Of a stretch of 12,571 bases of DNA, positions 1 to 5,224 are shown in pieces. The first letter of the stretch is position 1. Each line of letters starts with the position of its first letter. Origin of the DNA: Candidatus Stahliibacteriota bacterium (GTDB lineage: Bacteria > Hydrothermota > Tepidihabitantia > B3-TA06); NCBI GenBank assembly GCA_030670165.1, contig DAOVCF010000038.1, positions 1 through 12,571 on the forward strand. The letters are read 5' to 3'. Under the pieces are notes generated by a model, which had not been told where the DNA came from, did no database searches, and saw only the letters and a list, made by a program, of their open reading frames with translations. A program made the translations under genes and the position numbers.

Positions 1-894
1 CCATATCCAGGGTGCGGAGGTCGCCTGCTGCTGGTTTGAAAAGACCTTCTTGCCTGAGGTAAGATCGAAGCAGTGCACCGAACCTTCAAGGGTGGTGGCG
101 TAGACCTTGCCCTGGGCGATAACCGGAGCGGTAATCACCTCGCCTGGTATGGCCTGAGTCCAGTACTGGCTGCCGTCCCGCAGACCCATGCAGGACAAGG
201 AATGTCCCCCGCGCTGGTCAGGGTAGGCCATCACGATGCGGTCGTCCATTATCGCGGGCTGGCTCATTAAGGGATCGCCAAGCCAGCGCCCCCATATCTT
301 CTTGCCTGTTTTCGCGTCGAGAACGTAGAGTATGCAGCTTTCCGTATTGAACGCCACATATCCCTTTGAGACCACCGCGGCGGTCGGGCCGTCGTCTGCG
401 CAGTGAAAGAGCCACAAAGGCTTGCCGGTTCGAGCATCGAATGCGTAGAACTCGTATGAGCCGAATCCACCGCCCACATAGACTCTGCCATCAACCACAG
501 CCGGGGTAGGCAACGGGAGTGAACGTTCAAGCTTCACCTTCCAGCCCTTGCGTTCGTCCCTGACGGTAAAGGTTTCTACGTCAAGCTTGGGACTCTGCTC
601 CAGGCTTTCCATTCCATCGTCTATAAGATCCCCTGCTCCGGGTGCAACCTGGGGGGCCGGTTCGATGATCTGCATCTGCTGCGGCACGGAATCGCCTGCC
701 TCAGAGTCCAAAAAGGCAAAAAGCACCAGCGGCAAGACTACTATCCAGAATTTACGTCGCATCACGCGGGATGCAGGTGATGTGTTGCGGGTGTTATCTC
801 CTTGTGAGCGGAGTGTAGGCTCCGACCGTAACACACCATAATTATGAGAATGCCCTGAAGGGGTACGGGGGGTGTTACGGGTGTTACGGGTCAT
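1..894 (-). CDS. PQQ-like beta-propeller repeat protein, membrane-anchored or secreted (C-terminus outside window)
   Basis: The frame is open from ATG 894 to the window edge (298 codons seen; the stop lies beyond base 1). I chose ATG 894 because AAAGGAGG lies 4 nt upstream and the frame has no stop down to the hydrophobic segment. Residues 1-44 form an odd hydrophilic arm rich in T, R and N (begins MTRNTRNT). A basic and hydrophobic segment follows (MRRKFWIVVLPLVLFAF, about 45-61), which looks like a signal peptide or signal anchor. After a Pro/Glu-rich linker come PQQ/PilQ-type propeller strands, recognisable by repeated motifs such as FDARTGKPLW, LDAKTGKKIW and FDLTSGKKVF. Proteins of this family fold as eight- or seven-bladed propellers outside the cytoplasm (as in BamB), usually as binding scaffolds; no enzymatic role can be read here. 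An alternative start is ATG 762, which gives a normal signal peptide but has no good Shine-Dalgarno. The fold is sure; the start and function are less so. Confidence 0.85.
   Translation of the reverse strand, partial: MTRNTRNTPRTPSGHSHNYGVLRSEPTLRSQGDNTRNTSPASRVMRRKFWIVVLPLVLFAFLDSEAGDSVPQQMQIIEPAPQVAPGAGDLIDDGMESLEQSPKLDVETFTVRDERKGWKVKLERSLPLPTPAVVDGRVYVGGGFGSYEFYAFDARTGKPLWLFHCADDGPTAAVVSKGYVAFNTESCILYVLDAKTGKKIWGRWLGDPLMSQPAIMDDRIVMAYPDQRGGHSLSCMGLRDGSQYWTQAIPGEVITAPVIAQGKVYATTLEGSVHCFDLTSGKKVFSNQQQATSAPWIW
872..889 (-). repeat. 9-bp tandem repeat encoding T-R-N in the N-terminal arm
   Basis: On the plus strand GTGTTACGG occurs twice head to tail (872-880, 881-889). A degenerate pair, GTGTTGCGG GTGTTATCT, follows at 782-799. 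The inverse, CCGTAACAC, lies at 826-834. Read on the minus strand in the propeller gene frame, the units encode T-R-N and N-T-R-N-T. The copies with opposite polarity let the mRNA pair over 9 bp (880-872 with 834-826, 37-nt loop) just after the start codon. Confidence 0.7.
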
Positions 895-912
895 TACGCC
901 TCCTTTATGATC

Positions 913-940
913 TTTATATCCTCTAATACCCCCTAAGTAA
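913..940 (-). promoter_or_regulatory. Weak candidate promoter for the PQQ propeller gene
   Basis: Reading the minus strand, TTACTT (940-935), a 16-nt spacer, then TATAAA (918-913), 18 nt before ATG 894. The -35 match is poor. The gene could equally be read through from the lipoprotein gene, whose stop is 79 bp upstream; no terminator is visible in that gap. The gap also holds CTAATAC twice (923-929 and 952-958). Confidence 0.3.
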
Positions 941-973
941 CGAAATATTCCCTAATACGGACAGAGTGACTTG

Positions 974-1759
974 CTAGTCTGCTTTGTGCGGGTCCTTCCG
1001 TGGACGGTAAATCTTGAAGAAGCCGTCGGGCTGACGCTTGAGGAAAACGTAGTATTGTTCGACCTTGGCTTCTTCGCCTACCTTATGTTCGACCTTAGCG
1101 CGGTAGCAGAAGAGCCCCTCGGCAGGAAGATCGTACATTGTCTCCGGACGCAGGCTCAGAACTCGCAGGCGCTCTGCTTTCTTCTTCCAGGTCTTGAAGG
1201 TCTTGGATTTGGGACGCGGGGAGAAGGCAGCTTCGCCGCCGTAGAAGTTGGGATAAGCCTGGCCTCCGGGAGCCAGAAGATCGTAGGCTGTTTTGAAGTC
1301 GTTGGTGTCCAAGGCGGCGTAGTAGCGCAGGATGGTTCCGTGAGCTGCACCTGAACCGGGAATAATGTAGCAGGAAACAACCGCGGCATCCAGTGAACCG
1401 GCCTGTTCTGCCGCCTGTGAGTATGCCCTTATGCGCGCCTTCTGGGGAGCGGCGTCTTCTTTCACCGGAATGCCCATCGCGAACTCAAAGGTATCCGGAG
1501 CCTTGCCAGGAAGGGTAACGCTGCGCCTGTCAAGCACTTCCGCGTTCGCGCCGTGAAGCTCGATAGGGAACATCCCTTGTGCCACGCTTGCTTTACCTGT
1601 TACCAGAACCCACGAGAATGTGTCACCCTTCGCAGGCGTGAGGATCTCTATCATCTCGCCGTCAGAGACGAACTTGGGGGACTCTTTCTTGCCCTTGTCC
1701 CCGCACGCCGAGAAGATCAGGAGAGCTACTATTGGGAGAAGTATTATTGCACGTTTCAT
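974..1759 (-). CDS. Lipoprotein with Gmad2-like Ig domain and NTF2-like domain
   Basis: This is a 261-residue protein. The N-terminus is a type II signal peptide (MKRAIILLPIVALLIFSAC) with the lipobox cysteine at residue 19, so the mature protein is a lipid-anchored envelope protein. Residues about 36-130 resemble the Gmad2 Ig-like domain first named from Bacillus spore germination proteins: I-x-I-x-x-P-A-x-G-D-T, then V-T-G-K-A, then F-P-I-E-L-H-G and V-L-D-R-R. Residues about 138-257 look like an NTF2-like fold (ILRYYAALDTNDFKTAYDLL, ending in YYVFLKRQPDGFFKIYRPR), a common ligand-binding module in lipoproteins. No catalytic residues are recognisable. The ATG has no Shine-Dalgarno; a promoter lies directly upstream, so translation is probably from a leaderless mRNA. 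The gene is co-oriented with the PQQ propeller gene 79 bp downstream and may be co-transcribed with it. Domain calls are from sequence feel, not a profile search. Confidence 0.82.
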   Translation of the reverse strand: MKRAIILLPIVALLIFSACGDKGKKESPKFVSDGEMIEILTPAKGDTFSWVLVTGKASVAQGMFPIELHGANAEVLDRRSVTLPGKAPDTFEFAMGIPVKEDAAPQKARIRAYSQAAEQAGSLDAAVVSCYIIPGSGAAHGTILRYYAALDTNDFKTAYDLLAPGGQAYPNFYGGEAAFSPRPKSKTFKTWKKKAERLRVLSLRPETMYDLPAEGLFCYRAKVEHKVGEEAKVEQYYVFLKRQPDGFFKIYRPRKDPHKAD

Positions 1760-1764
1760 GGCGT

Positions 1765-1793
1765 AGTTTATTGATAATTGCTCGCTCTGTCAA
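1765..1793 (-). promoter_or_regulatory. Sigma70-type promoter of the lipoprotein gene, leaderless layout
   Basis: On the minus strand: a perfect TTGACA -35 (1793-1788), a 17-nt spacer, then TAAACT (1770-1765, 4 of 6 matches). Only 5 nt (ACGCC) separate the -10 from the ATG at 1759, so the transcription start should fall on or next to the start codon. There is no Shine-Dalgarno sequence between them. Confidence 0.6.
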
Positions 1794-1811
1794 GCAGGGC
1801 ATTGCCTTTTT

Positions 1812-1915
1812 ATTACAGGTTGATACCCCACATACCTGTGATCTCGCCGGGATTCAATGCACTCAACACTCAAACCTAGAGTAAGCACGTATAAACGTGG
1901 TCATCTAATCCCGGT
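1812..1915 (+). promoter_or_regulatory. Candidate structured RNA: leader switch or small RNA
   Basis: This stretch lies in the intergenic region between the divergent lipoprotein and FG-GAP genes. Read as plus-strand RNA it can form: a 9-bp stem (1812-1820 with 1834-1842, one G-U, 13-nt loop); an 8-bp perfect stem closing a junction (CCGGGATT 1847-1854 with AATCCCGG 1907-1914, plus a G-U at 1846/1915); inside the junction a 4-bp stem with 7-nt loop (1868-1871 with 1879-1882) and a 5-bp stem with ATAA loop (CACGT 1886-1890 with ACGTG 1895-1899). The closing stem uses the same bases as the 5' arm of the terminator that follows, so the two are mutually exclusive. I do not recognise a known riboswitch or T-box consensus. 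I see no convincing plus-strand promoter upstream of 1812. Confidence 0.45.
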
Positions 1916-1947
1916 CTGGCACAACCTCAGGCCGGGGTCTTTTTTTT
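1908..1947 (+). terminator. Rho-independent terminator
   Basis: Stem CCCGGTCTG (1910-1918) pairs with CAGGCCGGG (1928-1936) over 9 bp with one U-G wobble; A1908-T1938 and a T1909-G1937 wobble extend it. The loop is 9 nt (1919-1927), followed by TC and eight T (1940-1947). The T-tract fixes the orientation as plus strand. It lies upstream of the FG-GAP gene and does not end any recognised coding gene, so it either ends a short RNA or attenuates the downstream gene. Confidence 0.85.
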
Positions 1948-1983
1948 CCCCTTGTTTTAAGTATACTTTTCTTCACCAAAGCC

Positions 1984-2011
1984 TTGCCTACTTAGGAATG
2001 AGGCGTATAAT
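1984..2011 (+). promoter_or_regulatory. Candidate promoter of the FG-GAP propeller gene
   Basis: TTGCCT (1984-1989), a 16-nt spacer, then a perfect TATAAT (2006-2011). The expected transcription start near 2018 leaves a leader of roughly 35 nt with the Shine-Dalgarno inside it. It lies downstream of the terminator, so the gene could be expressed independently of the structured region. A 10-bp palindrome, AAGTATACTT (1959-1968), lies 15 bp upstream of the -35 and could be a regulator site. Confidence 0.5.
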
Positions 2012-2043
2012 TTTGTAACTGAATTAGGGATTCGATATAGAAT

Positions 2044-2057
2044 GGAGGTAAACAATC
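2044..2057 (+). promoter_or_regulatory. Strong Shine-Dalgarno facing an ATC codon
   Basis: GGAGG (2044-2048) is followed, after the 6 nt TAAACA, by ATC AAG GGA TTC. That spacing is ideal for initiation at ATC 2055. The first conventional start in frame, TTG 2067, is 18 nt from GGAGG, too far for normal use. TAA at 2049-2051 blocks any earlier start. Confidence 0.6.
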
Positions 2058-3908
2058 AAGGGATTCTTGGCGGCATTCCTTGCGAGTGCATTGTCGGCGG
2101 CGATGGTAGCTTCTCCCTTTGATGGGATTTTTACCGACGGCTATGGGGTATCCTTATACATCACGCCGGAAGGCGAGCTGCGCACCATCGATTCGGATTG
2201 GGACCTAAACGACGACGGCTGGCTCGATTTAGTGGTAATCAACGAGTTCGAGTGGCAGGACGGCGAGCAGATCCATGACACCTACTCCTACGTTTTCTGG
2301 GGCGGACCTCAAGGATTTGAACGCACAAGGTGCGACTCATTTGCCACCCACGGCGCTGAGTGTGCAGCCCTTGCCGATTTCGATCGTGACGGCTGGACCG
2401 ACATCGTTGTGGCCAACAGCACCTATGATTACTCTTATGTAATCTATGGATCATCAGAGGGTTACACTCATGCACCGCGAGATTCCTTCCAGGCAAGACC
2501 CAATCACGGCTCGATCTCGGTGGCAGATCTGAATCGCGACGGCTGGCTTGACCTTGTGTGGAGCAACTGGTTCGGATGGGGCGGAGGATATTCACGCATC
2601 TACTGGGGGAGCAAGGAAGGTTTCGACGTAGCAAGAACCGACTCCCTACCCACCGGTCCTGCTCATGGCAACGTTGTGGCCGACTTTGATTCCGACGGTT
2701 ACGCAGATATCTTCTGGGCGGTTTACTACAAGAAGTACGATCCCACGCGCCGCCCGTCTTTGATCTACTGGGGAGGGGAGGACGGCTTCAGCCCTACTCT
2801 AAGGACTGAACTTGCGAGCGTAGGCCCGGGAGACGACATCTCGGTAGGCGATCTTAACAAGGATGGGCTTCTGGATATTGTGATACCTAATCACTCATCT
2901 GAACCACCACCCGCATGGACAACCTACGACTACTCCTATGCTTATTACGGTCAGGGGAACAGGCAATTCCGTATGGATTCCCTGTACGCTCACGGCCCCT
3001 GGGCATCAAGCGTGGCTGATATAGATGGTGACGGCTGGCTGGATGTGGTCTTTGCATGCTCGGCGGATGACTATTCTCTGATATACTACGGTTCGGAAAG
3101 CGGTTTCAAGAAAACTGATTCTTTATCAGTGAAGAGAGCCTCTTGTGCATATCTAACAGACTTCGATAGAGGCGGAAACTGTGATGTAGCTCTGGGAAGT
3201 CAAGGTCTTTCGTCGATGTACCTCTTCTACAACAGGGACGAAGGATGGGAAAAGTTATCTTTGCCTGCAAAAGGAGTGGATGCGGGAATCACAAAGGACC
3301 TGGGCAACCCGGCCACTCACAAGGATGAAGCTTGGTATATCCCGCCAGACATAATAGCGGTAACAGAATCAATGGATTCGCTGGCGGTTCTTGAGGGATA
3401 CTCTATGCTTATTAACACGACCTGGCAAGGCGAAGGTTCACCCCAAGGCGCGGATGTAGAACTTTGGGTAAGCGCAACGCCAAATCCTGAAGGAGGGAAC
3501 TGGAGTGATTGGATTAAACTCGACCCTCAAGCCCCTTATTCTATCTCAGGTCGGGCTTTTCGCTACAAGCTCTGTTTTAAGACCGGCCTGCGCACCTCCT
3601 TGGTCTTAAGTGGATTAAACAGCGTCAAGTTAGATTGGCGACTGGGAGGCAATCCCTTGATTATCCAGCGGACAGGACGCTATTTCGATATATCTCTCGA
3701 TTTATCACTGGTGGAGCCAAATCAATCACTTAATATCTACGACCGTCTAGGTAGACGTGTACGCACCTTGCCTGTTAATTCCTCAGGTCATACCTACTGG
3801 TTAGGGTACGATAATTTAGGCCGCATGCTTCCAGCAGGTGTCTACTTCCTTCTCGTCCGTCAAGGAAACCAATCCTCATCTCACAAACTCGTGCTGCTTG
3901 CGGAGTAA
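2055..3908 (+). CDS. Secreted seven-bladed FG-GAP/VCBS propeller protein with FlgD-like C-terminal (T9SS-type) domain
   Basis: From ATC 2055 the protein has 617 residues; from the conventional TTG 2067 it has 613 (numbering below uses TTG). The N-terminus KGFLAAFLASALSAAMVAS looks like a signal peptide, and only the ATC start supplies its lysine. Seven evenly spaced loops of D-x-D/N-x-D-G-x-x-D type follow at residues 46-54, 104-112, 154-162, 206-214, 262-270, 318-326 and 365-373. The last (DFDRGGNCD) is degraded. Seven such repeats of about 50-58 residues are the signature of an integrin-alpha-like propeller binding Ca2+ in its loops. Blades share Y-W/Y-G-S/G-x-x-G-F. A beta-rich region (about 385-535) precedes the end domain: LNIYDRLGRRVRTL, later AGVYFLLVRQG and HKLVLLAE. 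This resembles the FlgD Ig-like / Por secretion tail domain that directs proteins through T9SS. It is probably a cell-surface or extracellular adhesive or binding protein; the ligand is unknown. Codon use looks somewhat more AT-rich than in the pnp operon. Confidence 0.88.
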   Translation: MKGFLAAFLASALSAAMVASPFDGIFTDGYGVSLYITPEGELRTIDSDWDLNDDGWLDLVVINEFEWQDGEQIHDTYSYVFWGGPQGFERTRCDSFATHGAECAALADFDRDGWTDIVVANSTYDYSYVIYGSSEGYTHAPRDSFQARPNHGSISVADLNRDGWLDLVWSNWFGWGGGYSRIYWGSKEGFDVARTDSLPTGPAHGNVVADFDSDGYADIFWAVYYKKYDPTRRPSLIYWGGEDGFSPTLRTELASVGPGDDISVGDLNKDGLLDIVIPNHSSEPPPAWTTYDYSYAYYGQGNRQFRMDSLYAHGPWASSVADIDGDGWLDVVFACSADDYSLIYYGSESGFKKTDSLSVKRASCAYLTDFDRGGNCDVALGSQGLSSMYLFYNRDEGWEKLSLPAKGVDAGITKDLGNPATHKDEAWYIPPDIIAVTESMDSLAVLEGYSMLINTTWQGEGSPQGADVELWVSATPNPEGGNWSDWIKLDPQAPYSISGRAFRYKLCFKTGLRTSLVLSGLNSVKLDWRLGGNPLIIQRTGRYFDISLDLSLVEPNQSLNIYDRLGRRVRTLPVNSSGHTYWLGYDNLGRMLPAGVYFLLVRQGNQSSSHKLVLLAE

Positions 3909-3916
3909 ATACAACC

Positions 3917-4219
3917 CTAAGGCATAGGCACGGGAGGCGGCGTATAGATCTCGGCGCAGGAAAGCCAGGTAAGAAGCATGAGAAGCGCCAGACCGCCCAG
4001 TATGAGCCCGGCTACAGACCAGATAATGCTCTTGCCCTTCTCCTGACGCAGGCTCTCTACACCTATGAGCACGCCGACAAGCGAGGCGGCCCAGGCAAGC
4101 CAACCGGCTATGTACCACAGTATGGGAACATCTTGAGTCGTCAACTGCTTAGGGCCTATGAAAAAAAATATGAAAGCAACAAGCCCTAACCCGAATGAAA
4201 TAAGTCCAAGCTTAGGCAT
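3917..4219 (-). CDS. Small multi-pass membrane protein, unknown function
   Basis: This is a 100-residue protein starting MPKLGLISFGLG. The start is chosen because AGGAGG lies 4 nt upstream of ATG 4219. Three hydrophobic segments are visible: about residues 5-22 (with FIFFF), 34-56 (WYIAGWLAWAASLVGVLIG) and 68-90 (SIIWSVAGLILGGLALLMLL). A short basic loop (ESLRQEKGK) lies between the last two, and a Pro-rich tail ends PPPVPMP. I cannot assign a family; it resembles the many small integral membrane proteins of unknown function. The gene converges with the FG-GAP gene (8 bp between stops, no visible terminator). The frame continues upstream to ATG 4354 with 45 further residues; that longer form lacks the best ribosome-binding site. 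Confidence 0.72.
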   Translation of the reverse strand: MPKLGLISFGLGLVAFIFFFIGPKQLTTQDVPILWYIAGWLAWAASLVGVLIGVESLRQEKGKSIIWSVAGLILGGLALLMLLTWLSCAEIYTPPPVPMP

Positions 4220-4236
4220 AAAACCTCCTTGGTTTA

Positions 4237-4265
4237 TTAATAAAGAAGACGGAAAACCCTCACAA
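4237..4265 (-). promoter_or_regulatory. Weak candidate promoter of the small membrane protein gene
   Basis: On the minus strand: TTGTGA (4265-4260), a 17-nt spacer, then TATTAA (4242-4237); each hexamer matches 4 of 6. It lies 17 nt before ATG 4219. Another TATAAA (4412-4407) lies farther upstream but has no matching -35. Confidence 0.3.
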
Positions 4266-4435
4266 GTGTTGCAAACCTGTTCGACTACCCCAAACGCCAC
4301 CCCTGCGAGGGTAAATCGGGCTGATATGGCAGGCATGCTTGTTGCGGCGCGCATGTGTCCTTTCTCATGTTGTTGTCGCCACAGGACTTATGGGGGGGGC
4401 CATGATTTTATATGATTGTCATTCGGCTAACCCGC

Positions 4436-5224
4436 TCAGAACCGGTGCGGCATCCCCTTGAAGCGGTGGCGGTGCACGAAGCTGGTCACGAGTGAGAGCT
4501 TGTTGAAGGCACGGTTCTTTAGCGCATCGAGCCATTTTAAGAACCCATCAGGCTTGACCTTGGCGCGGATGAGTGAGTCGGAATCGATCTGATAGACCGG
4601 GACTCGGATAGTAACGAGCGGCCCTCGCGGCCCGCGCCATGCTTGCGCTCCCACGGTAAAGCCGATTCTGTAGCCTGCACGGCGAGCCGCGGCAAGCACC
4701 CGCGAGTTGAAGCGACCGAAGGGATAGGCCACCGCAGGAACCTCCAACCCCAGCTGGTCCTCCAGCAGCCGCTTGGAGGCTTCAAGCTCCCAGATAAGAC
4801 GATCTTCGGTGCAGCGTTTCAGGTCAGGATGGGTCATCGTGTGCGAGCAGATGCTCCAACCCTCACCAAGGAGCTCCTCGATCTGAGACCATCCAAGATG
4901 ATCAAGACCGCCTCCCATGATATCCCACAGGTTTCGCTTCCCCACGTAACCTGCAACTATCGAAACCATCCCGGCCAGCCCGCGTTCCTTCATTATTGGA
5001 TAGGCTTGAGAGTAAACATCCTCATACCCATCGTCGAAGGAAAGCATCACGTGAGGCCGTTCGCTATTGTTCCGGGAGTTAAGGTAGCGTTCCAGGTCTC
5101 CGGGTGCGACTATGCGGGTCTCGGCCTGGAGGAGATCAAGAACCTCTCTAAACCTCTTGGCAGGCACATTTGTCCAGACTATTCCTCGGCTGGAGATGTT
5201 GTGAAACTCAAGTATGGTAAACAA
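4436..5224 (-). CDS. Polysaccharide deacetylase family protein (NodB homology domain, CE4)
   Basis: Predicted 262 residues from TTG 5224, chosen because AAAAGGAG sits 7 nt upstream and MFTILEFHNIS is a typical start for this family. ATG 5269 would add 15 residues and deepen the overlap with the preceding gene. The NodB motifs are present: SFDDGYED (62-69, with the metal-binding aspartate D65 of the DD pair), SHTMTHPDL (H128 and H132, the H-x3-H metal ligands) and AYPFGRFN (166-173). CE4 enzymes remove N- or O-acetyl groups from amino sugars in cell-wall or capsule polymers using a divalent metal; the actual substrate cannot be read. No signal peptide is seen, so it may act in the cytoplasm on a lipid-linked or precursor glycan, in keeping with the glycosyltransferase gene it overlaps by 17 bp. 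It is the last gene of the rpsO-led string; no clear terminator follows. Confidence 0.87.
   Translation of the reverse strand: MFTILEFHNISSRGIVWTNVPAKRFREVLDLLQAETRIVAPGDLERYLNSRNNSERPHVMLSFDDGYEDVYSQAYPIMKERGLAGMVSIVAGYVGKRNLWDIMGGGLDHLGWSQIEELLGEGWSICSHTMTHPDLKRCTEDRLIWELEASKRLLEDQLGLEVPAVAYPFGRFNSRVLAAARRAGYRIGFTVGAQAWRGPRGPLVTIRVPVYQIDSDSLIRAKVKPDGFLKWLDALKNRAFNKLSLVTSFVHRHRFKGMPHRF

Noticed and set aside
760..762. ATG 762 as the start of the PQQ propeller gene
   Set aside because: It gives a tidy signal peptide but lacks a Shine-Dalgarno at proper distance, while ATG 894 has AAAGGAGG and an open frame. Kept only as the alternative.
1771..1811. Plus-strand promoter for the structured RNA (TTGATA at 1771, TTGCTC at 1778)
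   Set aside because: No -10-like hexamer at 16-18 nt from either, so the transcription start of that RNA remains unknown.
1847..1914. tRNA-like layout (7-bp CCGGGAT/ATCCCGG stem with internal hairpins), considered on both strands
   Set aside because: No TTCRANN T-loop, no U33 in the candidate 7-nt anticodon loop, and the would-be T-arm has a 4-nt loop. Better explained as a leader or switch structure.
2013..2041. Second promoter TTGTAA-17-TATAGA for the propeller gene
   Set aside because: Transcription would start within the Shine-Dalgarno, leaving none for translation; the TATAAT at 2006-2011 is better placed.
4380..4435. Terminator after the deacetylase gene
   Set aside because: No stem of useful length followed by a T-run on the minus strand could be found.
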